Origin: a virus
Reading direction: 5' to 3' (one strand)
Virus record (IMG/VR): IMGVR_UViG_3300029787_005266
Location: 1 to 64,000 of that record
Length of the DNA: 64,000 nucleotides
Of the stretch, positions 53,152 through 62,092 are shown in pieces. The notes below the pieces were generated by a model. That model did no database searches. It saw nothing but the letters and a program-made list of their open reading frames with translations, and had not been told where the DNA came from. The position numbers were made by a program, and so were the translations under genes. The stretch's first letter is position 1; each line of letters starts with the position of its first letter.

Positions 53152-53256
53152 ATGTTTAGATGGATCAAAAAATTGTACAACAATATTCTTCTTGAAATAC
53201 GGTACAGGAAAAAAATGAAAGAGCTGAAGAAGAAGGATCCTTTCATTTATCACTAA
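53152..53256 (+). CDS. Conserved 34-residue mini-protein (DPFIYH)
   Basis: The short frame in the gap between two long genes encodes a basic amphipathic peptide, MFRWIKKLYNNILLEIRY followed by RKKMKELKKKDPFIYH. Peptides ending in (K)RDPFIY are familiar from marine T4-like phages, which supports real coding. It could lie at a membrane surface, since the first 20 residues are hydrophobic-basic. The start ATG at 53152 has no strong Shine-Dalgarno sequence. Longer in-frame starts upstream lie in the previous gene and are rejected. Confidence 0.65.
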   Translation: MFRWIKKLYNNILLEIRYRKKMKELKKKDPFIYH

Positions 53257-53259
53257 TCA

Positions 53260-54297
53260 ATGAAAAATACTTTTTGCCTATGGGAATACACTGGAGTAGA
53301 TTCTATCTACAACACTGGCAAACTTGTTAAAGACCTTACAACGTATATCAAAACACAAACATTACAAAACGAAGAAATAATTTTAGATATGTATCCGGAA
53401 GGTTATAGTCTACATCATAATGGAGTATGGAGTATTATTGAAGCAGTGTGTGAAGCATGTGATACACACCCAGCATCTTTGACATTAGTAATTGGGGATA
53501 TGACTGCCGATTATCCGTGTAACGTGATTATACATCAACCTAGATGGCTAATGGAAACTGCCGCTGAGTTTCCAAATTTTAAGCAAGATTTCGATAAAGT
53601 TGCAGAAAAAAAATTCTTGCACTTCATAGGTCGAGCCACGTGGGATAGGATAGGGGTCAACAAATATTTGAGAGAAAATTATGCTGATGATTCATGGGTA
53701 ACAATCGGTCCAACTAGAAACAGACAAAGAGTAATTGATGACACATTTCATGGTTTGACAAACAATCACTTTACTCCTGATCAAATTGTAGACATGATGA
53801 AATACACTTTAAATCCTCCAAAAAACTTTTTGGTGGAAACAGCACGTGAAGATTACACTACGTTTCCAGATAATATGCTACCTTTACAGCATATGTACAC
53901 CAATGCATTTGTTGAGATAGTACATGAAACAGACATACACGATAATAATTTTTTTATAACAGAAAAAACTATCAGGCCAATCTTGTTCAAAAAGCCATTT
54001 ATAACCATGTGCGGAAAACACTTCTGCAAGAATCTACGCACACTAGGTTTTAAAACCTTTGATGATTGGTTTGATGAACGATATGATGAAGTTAATGCTA
54101 GACAACGATACGATGCAGTTCTTAAAAGAATTATTAATATTGGAAAAATGAGCTACAAAGAGTTGTCAGAATGGAACCTAGAAATGCGTGACACTGTTGA
54201 ACATAATTTTCAGCATCTGCTTACAAAAGGTTGGCTAGAACATTTAGACAAATTCGATGTACAATTTTGGCACGATGGCAAGGGACAATTATTATGA
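53260..54297 (+). CDS. Exostosin/fucosyltransferase-like glycosyltransferase, copy 1
   Basis: The 345-residue protein has NNFFITEKTIRPILFKKPFI near residue 230, then LRTLGFKTFDDWFDERYDE. The TEK..RP.LF..PF pattern is the donor-binding C-terminal part of GT-B type enzymes of the exostosin/fucosyltransferase group, frequent in phages. FLHFIGRATWDRIGVNKYL at about 127 is shared with the following gene. The two are tandem paralogs. It lies three bases after the mini-protein gene, without a clear Shine-Dalgarno sequence. Confidence 0.7.
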   Translation: MKNTFCLWEYTGVDSIYNTGKLVKDLTTYIKTQTLQNEEIILDMYPEGYSLHHNGVWSIIEAVCEACDTHPASLTLVIGDMTADYPCNVIIHQPRWLMETAAEFPNFKQDFDKVAEKKFLHFIGRATWDRIGVNKYLRENYADDSWVTIGPTRNRQRVIDDTFHGLTNNHFTPDQIVDMMKYTLNPPKNFLVETAREDYTTFPDNMLPLQHMYTNAFVEIVHETDIHDNNFFITEKTIRPILFKKPFITMCGKHFCKNLRTLGFKTFDDWFDERYDEVNARQRYDAVLKRIINIGKMSYKELSEWNLEMRDTVEHNFQHLLTKGWLEHLDKFDVQFWHDGKGQLL

Positions 54298-55334
54298 TAG
54301 TAGACTCAGTCACAGAGTGTTATGATCTTAATGCATCAGGGCATGTAAATTTGCACGAAACATTTCCATCTTTGAAAGATGACCTCCGTGCCTACTTTAT
54401 CAGATGCAATAAACAAGGAATTAATCCTATTATAGATTTCACCAATGAAGGGTATGGATTGTATGCCAATGGTGCGTGGCCAATCATTGAAAGTGTTGCC
54501 GAAGAATGTGGGATCAAAATGAATAGATTGACTTTGTACATATCTGATATGTTTGCATCATATCCTTGCAACACAATGCCTTTAGTGAATGATAAATGGT
54601 TACAAGTGTATACACCAGATTCTGAACCAGATGTGACCGACAGACTTTTTAAAAAATTTGGTCATTTTATAGGAAGAGCATCACCAGATAGGCTGGCTAT
54701 GCATGTGATGTTAGAAAAATATCAAAACGATATGTGGTACTCTATATGGAATGGCTGGGATTTTGATGACAATTTTTTTGCTAGATTAAAAAATTACATT
54801 CCATTCAAATTTGACAAAGGCAAACTGATAGGAAGAGCAAGAGAAGTAGCGGAACAATTACCTCAAAAAAATACATATGAAACTCCTAGTAAAGATGATT
54901 TTTATGAATGGCCTAGACAAGTTGCTCCATTACATTTTTATTACAAAAATATGTTTGTTGATATTGTAAGTGAAACAGATCTTGACACTTGCTTCACTAC
55001 AGAAAAAACTTTGAGACCTATTATTTTCAAAACACCATTTTTGTTAATGGCAGGCAAAGGCACACTGCAAAAATTAAAAGAGATTGGTTTTAAAACATTT
55101 AACAATTGGTGGTCAGAAGATTACGACAGGTATTCACACAGACAAAGATTGGAAAAAATATTAGACATTGTAGATTGGATTAGTGTACAATACAATGTAA
55201 AGGAATTAAAAGCAGAAATGAATAGCATTTTGGAATACAATTATAATCATTATGTGAATCAAACGTGGATTCCTATGGCAAAAGAGATGGGTATTCCGGA
55301 CAGTGCATTTGGAGACACAAGAACATGGGAGTAG
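54294..55334 (+). CDS. Exostosin/fucosyltransferase-like glycosyltransferase, copy 2
   Basis: This 346-residue paralog of the preceding protein has FGHFIGRASPDRLAMHVML, DTCFTTEKTLRPIIFKTPF and LKEIGFKTFNNWWSEDYD at equivalent places. The ATG at 54294 overlaps the preceding stop (ATGATAG); a TTG at 54231 is rejected because it would lie deep in the previous gene. Two linked copies with diverged N-termini suggest two successive transfers or two acceptors. Confidence 0.7.
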   Translation: MIVDSVTECYDLNASGHVNLHETFPSLKDDLRAYFIRCNKQGINPIIDFTNEGYGLYANGAWPIIESVAEECGIKMNRLTLYISDMFASYPCNTMPLVNDKWLQVYTPDSEPDVTDRLFKKFGHFIGRASPDRLAMHVMLEKYQNDMWYSIWNGWDFDDNFFARLKNYIPFKFDKGKLIGRAREVAEQLPQKNTYETPSKDDFYEWPRQVAPLHFYYKNMFVDIVSETDLDTCFTTEKTLRPIIFKTPFLLMAGKGTLQKLKEIGFKTFNNWWSEDYDRYSHRQRLEKILDIVDWISVQYNVKELKAEMNSILEYNYNHYVNQTWIPMAKEMGIPDSAFGDTRTWE

Positions 55335-56773
55335 TTTGGGGAGCATCAGCACACTTTCATGATGCAGGCTTGAGTGTGGTCAAAGATGGCGAAGTTGTAT
55401 TTGGTGCTCATGCAGAAAGATATTCTGGAGTAAAACATGACAAGTTGCTAAATCAAGACATTATCAACGAAGCACTTACTTGGGGTAGACCTGATGTAGT
55501 TGCATGGTACGAAAAACCATGGAAGAAGAATATTAGAAAGTTATGGACTGGCGAATGGCGGTATTCAAAATTTGATACACACCCAAGCAAGTATCTTAAA
55601 CAGTTTGGCATTGATGCTCCAGTTAAATTGTATGATCATCATTACACTCATGCAACAGCAGGATATTTTACATCACCATTTAAAGAAGCAGTCATTGTGG
55701 TAGCAGATGCTATTGGAGAGTTTGAATGTATTACTATATGGGAGGCAAAAGGGAATAAACTAAAAAGACTGGCGTCATGGTCTTATCCTCACTCACTAGG
55801 TTTGTTATATTCAGCATTTACTCAAAGATGCGGATTGAAGCCTATGGATGAAGAGTATATCACAATGGGAATGGCAGGTTGGGGTGAACCTAAGTACGCA
55901 CATCAAATCAAACAAGAATTTGTAAATCCGACACACTTTCATTTGAAGAAAAATGTACACAAAGGAATAGGCAACTGGATGCCAGATGCACAAGTGGAGG
56001 ATATTGCGGCTTCAATACAACAAGTCACAGAAGAGTGCATTGATCAATTGATGTGTACTGCCTACACATGGACAAGAATGAACAATGTGGTTTTTATGGG
56101 TGGTGTTGCTCTCAACTGTGTGGCCAACCATTTGTTGCATGATTACTTTGATAATGTGTGGATAATGCCCAATCCAGGAGATTGTGGATCTTCACTAGGA
56201 GCCGCACTTGCACACCGAGGATCACACGTTAAATGGCCGGGGCCGTACATTGGCACCAATATTGATAATCCATACCCTGTAGAGGCGTTATTGCACGAAT
56301 TAGACACCAAAAAGATAGTGGGAGTAGCGTCTGGTCGTGCTGAATTTGGGCCACGTGCTTTAGGACACAGATCATTGTTAGCAGACCCTAGAGGCACTGA
56401 AATTAAAGATCAAGTGAACGCAATAAAACGCAGACAAAAGTTCAGACCATTTGCTCCTGCAATACTGGAAGAACATGTCCAACACAACTTTAAAATGTGT
56501 ACCAGTCATTCACCTCATATGCAGTTTGTGGGCGAGTGTTTAAAACCAGATTTGTATCCAGCAATCATTCATGTGGATGGCACCAGCAGAGTACAAACAG
56601 TGGGCAAAAATGATTCAACAGGATTCAGAGCATTGTTAGAAGCTTGGTATGCTAAAACAGGTTGTCCTATGTTGTTGAATACGTCACTAAACATCAGAGG
56701 TGAGCCAATGGTAAACACAAGAGAAGATGCTGATCGCTTCGAAGAAAAATATGGTGTAAAGGTTTGCTCGTGA
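55325..56773 (+). CDS. Carbamoyltransferase, NodU/CmcH/TobZ family
   Basis: The 482-residue protein begins GVVWGASAHFHDAGLSVVKD. It has DHHYTHATAGYF near residue 104 (metal-binding His), VVADAIGEFECITIW, GGVALNCVAN near 260, and the C-terminal GRAEFGPRALGHRSLLADPR near 336 and LLNTSLNIRGEPMV near 450. These cover both the Kae1-like and YrdC-like parts, so the enzyme looks complete though shorter than TobZ. The family transfers a carbamoyl group from carbamoyl phosphate to hydroxyls of sugars or antibiotics. The ATG at 55325 is nine bases after GGAG; an upstream start at 55265 lies in the previous gene. Confidence 0.9.
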   Translation: MGVVWGASAHFHDAGLSVVKDGEVVFGAHAERYSGVKHDKLLNQDIINEALTWGRPDVVAWYEKPWKKNIRKLWTGEWRYSKFDTHPSKYLKQFGIDAPVKLYDHHYTHATAGYFTSPFKEAVIVVADAIGEFECITIWEAKGNKLKRLASWSYPHSLGLLYSAFTQRCGLKPMDEEYITMGMAGWGEPKYAHQIKQEFVNPTHFHLKKNVHKGIGNWMPDAQVEDIAASIQQVTEECIDQLMCTAYTWTRMNNVVFMGGVALNCVANHLLHDYFDNVWIMPNPGDCGSSLGAALAHRGSHVKWPGPYIGTNIDNPYPVEALLHELDTKKIVGVASGRAEFGPRALGHRSLLADPRGTEIKDQVNAIKRRQKFRPFAPAILEEHVQHNFKMCTSHSPHMQFVGECLKPDLYPAIIHVDGTSRVQTVGKNDSTGFRALLEAWYAKTGCPMLLNTSLNIRGEPMVNTREDADRFEEKYGVKVCS

Positions 56774-56774
56774 C

Positions 56775-59700
56775 ATGTATGACAGATATACATTCGAAGG
56801 ACAAATTACGCAACATAAATCCAACACAGAATGGTATTGGCTCACAGACAGTCGAGTAGATTATTCTAATTTTAATTTTGATTATGATCCTCCCGATTGG
56901 GAAAAACAATTTATACATGCTTTTGGAGATCAACACTCTGTGCATGGCGGAACCTATCTGGTGCACATCAATCATAATAATGAAACAGACTTTAAATTTG
57001 TACCGCAAACAGTAACAAGAAATCAAGCATTTGATGTTTTTACTGATACACATGAAATAGACTTTCAATCGGAAACATCAACTGAATGGTATTGGGTGAC
57101 CAGTCCATTTAATGATTACGTCAATTTTGATTTTACATGGCATCCTGCATTATGGGAGAAAAATTTTGTTCATGTTTTTCCTGATCAACACTGCACACAT
57201 GGCGGCACTTACATTATCCATAAGGATTGTGACTTGGCAAACATTGAATACAAGTATCACAACTTTATCATCCAACGCACTGGATACAATCACCTTCATT
57301 GGAAAACTGATGACAGAAATTCATATGCTGGATTCGATTTTACTTGGCATCCAGAACCATGGGAAGAAAAATATGTGCATTGTTTCGGCGATCAACATGC
57401 TGATGATTCACGCACATATTATGTTGCAGATGAAGTCGACTTTGCCAATGCAAGGAAATATTATCATCCTAAGACTGTAACATGTCACAAACCATTCCAA
57501 AGATTTCATGGTGTAAAAATACAGAACTGTATTACTGAAGATGAATACTACTGGATAACCAGCGATGGCAATGATTACTCTAATTTTGATTTTACTTGGC
57601 ATCCAGATGAATGGCAAAGCAAGTACGTTCATTGCTTCGGAGATCAATACTCAGATGATGCTGGAACATACCTCGTGCATCGTGACACTGACATAAACAA
57701 TGCCAGAACACAGTATCATCCAAATGCCATTACCCGTACAGAATCATTTGAACAGTTTCATGTCAAAGGACTGCAAAAATGTGACACCAAACAAGATTGG
57801 TATTGGATTGTGGATGATGCAAATGATTACCAAAATTTTGATTTCAAATGGCATCCAGAATCATGGAAGGGCAGATATGTCCACTGCTTCGGAGATCAAC
57901 ATTCTGACGATGCAAACACCTATCTAGTACCAAAAGACTGTGATTTGGATAATGTCAAAGTAGAGTATCATAATCATGCTTTTCAACGTGTTAAACCATG
58001 GAATAGATTCAAAATAAGCGGTCTTAAGACGGTGTATTCGGACACGGACTGGTACTGGATCATCTCCGATGAAAATGACTATACAGACTTCGATTTTACA
58101 TGGCATCCAGAGAGTTGGCAAACCAAATATGTGCATTGTTTCGGTGATCAACATGCAGATGATTCCAACACATATCTGGTTCACAAAAGTCATGATATTA
58201 CCAATATCAGATGGCAATATCACCCTGACACTGTTGTCAGAACTGCTAAATTTGATATCATAGAATATGATGGAGAATTAAATCATCATGCAGAATCTGA
58301 TACTGAATGGTATTGGTTAACAAGCAAAGAAAATGATTACTCTGATTTTGATTTCACATGGCATCCTGAAACAGCACAACGCAAATTTGTTCACGTGTTT
58401 GGAGATCAATTTTCAGAAACTTCAGGCACATATTTGATCAATAAAGAATTGGATCCAAACGATTGTAGACAACAGTTCCATGAGAACAAAGTTGTACGCA
58501 AAACCACAGGCACAATACACAGATGTTCCAACATGATGCCTGATGACGAAGGCACAAGATTGTTTTCAAACTTGTTTAATTTCATAAAACGAATAGCAAA
58601 CAACAGTGATGAAAGAAACATTTGGATTACTGCTTCTATTGTAGATGATGCTAATTTTGATTACAAATGGCATCCTGCTGACTGGGAATCGAAGTATATT
58701 CATGTGTTCCACAATGAACAATCTGAATACGGATATGTAATGTGGGTGCCACTTGCTGAGTTCAAAAAGCAAATGGACACCTTGCAAAAATTAGAATGGT
58801 TCGATACAATAAAATATCATGCAACTGATTTGACCTATCATGATCTTCCAGTGAACGAATATTCATTAGGCAAAGGCGCCGCCGAAAAGATACAACAACA
58901 CACATTTACTCATCACTATGAATGGTTTGTGGAAGACAGTGTGCTCCAACAAAACTTGCCAAACTATTATCCTGCAAGATGGGACGAAGTCAACATCAAT
59001 TGTTTTGGTACACATAAGCAAATGTTGTTAGTGCCACGTGAAGCAAAATCATTTGTAGTCGATCAAGTGTATGATTACCCTGCCATTGATACTCACCAAC
59101 ATAATATATCAACGCAACCTAATGACATAATTTTTATATCATATGATGAACCTATGGCTGATGAAAAATATGAACAACTCATAAAAAAATATCCAAGGGC
59201 CAAAAGGGTGCATGGGATAAAAGGTCAGACACAGGCTTATCACAAAGCGGCAGAAACATCGAACACTGATTATTTTTTTGCTGTGTTCCCTAAGTTAGAT
59301 ATTCATCCTGACTTTGATTTTGAATATCAAGTTGATAGATTGCACAATCCCTGTCATTGGATTTTCAACAGTTTCAATCCAGTGAATGGTTTAAAATATG
59401 GTCATGAAGGTATAATTCTTTACAATAAAAATCTAGTGCTGGAAACGACAGATCCTGGAATAGACTTCACAATGTCCAAGGCACATGATTTTGAAGACAT
59501 TATGAGTACCACAATGCTGTTCAATCAAGATCCATGGTTAGCATGGAGAACTGCTTTCCGTGAAGTGGTTAAACTGAATTACTTTAATAGTCAAAAACCT
59601 GACAAGATTACACAGGAACGTTTACAGATTTGGTGTACAGTGGCGGAAGGTGAAAACAGCGAGTGGGTATTGCAAGGAGCGAATGACGGTCAAAAGTTTT

Positions 59701-59777
59701 TCGAAAGTGGTCAAGATCTAAAATTAAGTTATGATTTTGAATGGTTGAAGAATCAGTTTAATAAGGTTTCCATTTAA
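56775..59777 (+). CDS. 1000-residue WHP/FGDQ repeat protein with C-terminal GT-A-like domain
   Basis: The first 780 residues hold about nine copies of a unit of roughly 80 residues, starting near 18, 103, 173, 253, 341, 424, 510, 613 and 714. The core is (Y)WYWxTSxxNDYxDFDF then TWHPxxWxxKYVHCFGDQ then ..DDSxTYLV. Copies 3-6 are most alike; 8 and 9 have degraded. The last 215 residues repeat the fold of the 45176 protein (IISYDEP, PRAKRVHG, NPVNGLKYG). The acidic DGDN site there is replaced by FPKLD, so this copy may be inactive. Such repeat proteins are known from marine phages but have no assigned function; glycan binding is possible. It is the last gene of the operon and converges with 59758. 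Confidence 0.75.
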   Translation: MYDRYTFEGQITQHKSNTEWYWLTDSRVDYSNFNFDYDPPDWEKQFIHAFGDQHSVHGGTYLVHINHNNETDFKFVPQTVTRNQAFDVFTDTHEIDFQSETSTEWYWVTSPFNDYVNFDFTWHPALWEKNFVHVFPDQHCTHGGTYIIHKDCDLANIEYKYHNFIIQRTGYNHLHWKTDDRNSYAGFDFTWHPEPWEEKYVHCFGDQHADDSRTYYVADEVDFANARKYYHPKTVTCHKPFQRFHGVKIQNCITEDEYYWITSDGNDYSNFDFTWHPDEWQSKYVHCFGDQYSDDAGTYLVHRDTDINNARTQYHPNAITRTESFEQFHVKGLQKCDTKQDWYWIVDDANDYQNFDFKWHPESWKGRYVHCFGDQHSDDANTYLVPKDCDLDNVKVEYHNHAFQRVKPWNRFKISGLKTVYSDTDWYWIISDENDYTDFDFTWHPESWQTKYVHCFGDQHADDSNTYLVHKSHDITNIRWQYHPDTVVRTAKFDIIEYDGELNHHAESDTEWYWLTSKENDYSDFDFTWHPETAQRKFVHVFGDQFSETSGTYLINKELDPNDCRQQFHENKVVRKTTGTIHRCSNMMPDDEGTRLFSNLFNFIKRIANNSDERNIWITASIVDDANFDYKWHPADWESKYIHVFHNEQSEYGYVMWVPLAEFKKQMDTLQKLEWFDTIKYHATDLTYHDLPVNEYSLGKGAAEKIQQHTFTHHYEWFVEDSVLQQNLPNYYPARWDEVNINCFGTHKQMLLVPREAKSFVVDQVYDYPAIDTHQHNISTQPNDIIFISYDEPMADEKYEQLIKKYPRAKRVHGIKGQTQAYHKAAETSNTDYFFAVFPKLDIHPDFDFEYQVDRLHNPCHWIFNSFNPVNGLKYGHEGIILYNKNLVLETTDPGIDFTMSKAHDFEDIMSTTMLFNQDPWLAWRTAFREVVKLNYFNSQKPDKITQERLQIWCTVAEGENSEWVLQGANDGQKFFESGQDLKLSYDFEWLKNQFNKVSI
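56820..59050 (+). repeat. Nine diverged coding repeats, WHP/FGDQ unit
   Basis: Units of about 240 bases within the preceding gene. The segment coding FDFTWHP recurs near 57130, 57340, 57590, 58090 and 58350 with little change in protein sequence and more in DNA. Confidence 0.8.
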
Positions 59778-60963
59778 GTTCTAGTTTTTCTAACCAACTA
59801 TTTCCTGCATGTTTGGCTTCATCAACTAATAATGTTATAGTGTGATCAAACGCATCCAAAAATCCTACGTCAAATGGTCTTGGTTTAATCCCAGGGCCTG
59901 ACAGATGTTTTTTCACAATATCTTCAATCGAATCTTTTTTGACGTTTCCGATGATATATCTGTCACTGCCTGGTCTGTCAAGAAATCCACTTTCATGATA
60001 CACATACTGATTACCTAGACTATCCACAGCAGACGCCACTTGTGGAAAGCCATACCCGTCCATTTGTTCATAGTTTGCCATTTTGATTGGTCCGTCAATC
60101 AATCCATGTCTTACAGGATGTAATGCATAACCATAATCAATGTGTAGATGTTTCATGTCATCGTCGTTTGCACATTCTTCTTCAACTTCTAGAAATATAT
60201 TGTGTAATGTGCTTCTCTCTACATTAGAAATATAATTGTTACTCTGGCTAAAATCTTCCCGTAGTGTTATGAATGATATTTTGTAGTCACTGACTGCATT
60301 TATTTGTTTGATCATACGGAAAACTTTTTTTAGATCATTGCTGTGTCCGGGCAATATTATCCAGTTGACTCCTAGTCGTAAAGGTTTGTCTGACTCTGAC
60401 ATACGTTTACAAAAATTCTGTAAGTTTTTTACAACCATTTTATGTGACTTATTATTTTTTGTGACTGAATAATAACTTTGATCATCGTATCCATAGAGAC
60501 TTACACGCATCACTTCTAGGTCTAAGATACCAATCTGTTTATCTACAAAGTTTTCTGTTAATGCGTAACCGTTGGTGTACAGTTGCATTTTAAATCCTTT
60601 TGAATTTCCGTAACGAATAATCTCCCCAATGTGTGGGTTTGTCAAAGGTTCTAATCCTCCACTTATTCTGAATCGGTCTTGCCAATTTTTGTCTGACTTA
60701 GGATCCTGATCAATAATGCTTTTGAAAACATCCAAACTGTCATCAGCAATAGATCTTTCATATTTTGCATCATAGTTTCTTCCGCAAAAAGTACAAAAGA
60801 ATTGACAGTTAAGGCCTGGATATAATCCTATTCGGTTAGGATATTTGTAAGTGTTGTTTACTGCATGTGACAGAGAACCATTGGCTAACAACGGTAATAT
60901 TGTGTTGTTCCAGTATTTGTTTGCTTGATCTTCGCCTTTGGTATGTTTATACCCTAATCTCAT
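59758..60963 (-). CDS. Radical SAM protein (no N-terminal twitch domain)
   Basis: The 401-residue protein has the CX3CX2C motif CQFFCTFC near residue 54, then RISGGLEPLTNPHIGEII and LYTNGYAL as in radical SAM enzymes of the SPASM/MoaA type. A C-terminal GSDRYIIGNVKKDSIEDIV matches the end of many such proteins, but I see no full auxiliary Cys cluster there. It starts inside the end of the aminotransferase gene, so the pair is coupled, and it ends within the convergent repeat-protein gene (20-base overlap). Its place after two sugar-nucleotide enzymes suggests that the substrate is an amino sugar or its conjugate. Confidence 0.8.
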   Translation of the reverse strand: MRLGYKHTKGEDQANKYWNNTILPLLANGSLSHAVNNTYKYPNRIGLYPGLNCQFFCTFCGRNYDAKYERSIADDSLDVFKSIIDQDPKSDKNWQDRFRISGGLEPLTNPHIGEIIRYGNSKGFKMQLYTNGYALTENFVDKQIGILDLEVMRVSLYGYDDQSYYSVTKNNKSHKMVVKNLQNFCKRMSESDKPLRLGVNWIILPGHSNDLKKVFRMIKQINAVSDYKISFITLREDFSQSNNYISNVERSTLHNIFLEVEEECANDDDMKHLHIDYGYALHPVRHGLIDGPIKMANYEQMDGYGFPQVASAVDSLGNQYVYHESGFLDRPGSDRYIIGNVKKDSIEDIVKKHLSGPGIKPRPFDVGFLDAFDHTITLLVDEAKHAGNSWLEKLELKWKPY

Positions 60964-62092
60964 TGTGATAGAATTCCTTAACCTTTTGTATTATATAATC
61001 CTGTTGATCTGTGTCTAGGTGTTGACTTGAAGGCAAACTCACAATGTGTTTGCTAACTTGCTCGGTGATAGGTAAAGGATGCCGTACGCCATTATGGTAA
61101 GGTTCAAACACATGACAAGGATGTCTGAAGTGTATGTTTGTGTAAATTTCTTGGTCTTTAAGCCACTGCATTAATTCGTCACGTCTTTCTACTTGGATAT
61201 TATAAACGTAGAAAGTCATCTTGCTCCATGGCACTTCAGGCAATGTTTTTATTATGCCTTTCACATCTTTGAATGCATCATTATATTTTCTGCAAATTTC
61301 TTGTTTCTTATTCATCCATTTATCTACATAAGGAAGTTTTGCACACAACACAGCCGCTTGAATATTATCTATCCTTGTGTTGTAACCAATTTTTTCATAT
61401 TCGAATCTAACACGTCTTCCATGATCTCTATACATTTTGCATTCTTCGATTAAATCTTTCCTCCCCATAACACAGCCAGCATCACCTATGGCCCCTAAAT
61501 TTTTCACTGGATTAAAACTTACACAAGCAAGATCCACTCCTTTGACAGCACCTAATTTGGTTCCTAAATAATCTGAACCAAATGCTTGAGCGGCATCTTC
61601 GATCAAATACAAATTGTGTTTGTTTTTTATTTCGATAATTTTGTTTATGTCTGGTGATTGTCCATATATGTCTACAAACAGAATTGCTTTTGTTTTGTCT
61701 GTTATAGCATGTTCAATTTTGTCTATGTCTATGTGATAGTAATCATCGATGTCAACAAACACAGGAGATGCACCAACTACTGCAATAGATTCTGGAGTAC
61801 TAACGAATGTATGACTAGGAACTATGACTTCATCGCCTGGTCCTATACCGCAGGCCTTCAAAGCAATAATCAATGCCATTGTACCACTTCCACATGACGC
61901 AACTGATTCACAACCTATGTAGTCCATAATCATTTGTTCTAATGTGTCTCGATATCCTGTGGTAGTTCCAAACACTGCATTGCCAGTAATGAAATTGTTT
62001 GTGTCTAATACTTCTTGTATTGCTTGATCAATATCGTGTTTGCATTCTTGATATTGTGATTGTAAATCTGTAAATTCTATAGGTAACTTCAT
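60947..62092 (-). CDS. DegT/DnrJ/EryC1/StrS-family PLP aminotransferase
   Basis: The 381-residue protein is normal length for sugar aminotransferases. Landmarks are VASCGSGTMALIIALKACGI near 65, DEVIVPSHTFVSTPESI, LIEDAAQAFGSDY (PLP-binding Asp) near 165, and SFNPVKNLGAIGDAG near 196 with the PLP-forming Lys. Enzymes of this type turn a keto sugar nucleotide into an amino sugar, using Glu or Gln. The ATG overlaps the stop of the epimerase gene, and the next gene starts within its end. Together they form a short sugar-nucleotide module. Confidence 0.92.
   Translation of the reverse strand: MKLPIEFTDLQSQYQECKHDIDQAIQEVLDTNNFITGNAVFGTTTGYRDTLEQMIMDYIGCESVASCGSGTMALIIALKACGIGPGDEVIVPSHTFVSTPESIAVVGASPVFVDIDDYYHIDIDKIEHAITDKTKAILFVDIYGQSPDINKIIEIKNKHNLYLIEDAAQAFGSDYLGTKLGAVKGVDLACVSFNPVKNLGAIGDAGCVMGRKDLIEECKMYRDHGRRVRFEYEKIGYNTRIDNIQAAVLCAKLPYVDKWMNKKQEICRKYNDAFKDVKGIIKTLPEVPWSKMTFYVYNIQVERRDELMQWLKDQEIYTNIHFRHPCHVFEPYHNGVRHPLPITEQVSKHIVSLPSSQHLDTDQQDYIIQKVKEFYHNEIRV

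Noticed and set aside
56820-59050. CRISPR-like array because of regular spacing near 240 bases
   Set aside because: The repeats are diverged coding units in one open frame, far longer than CRISPR repeats.
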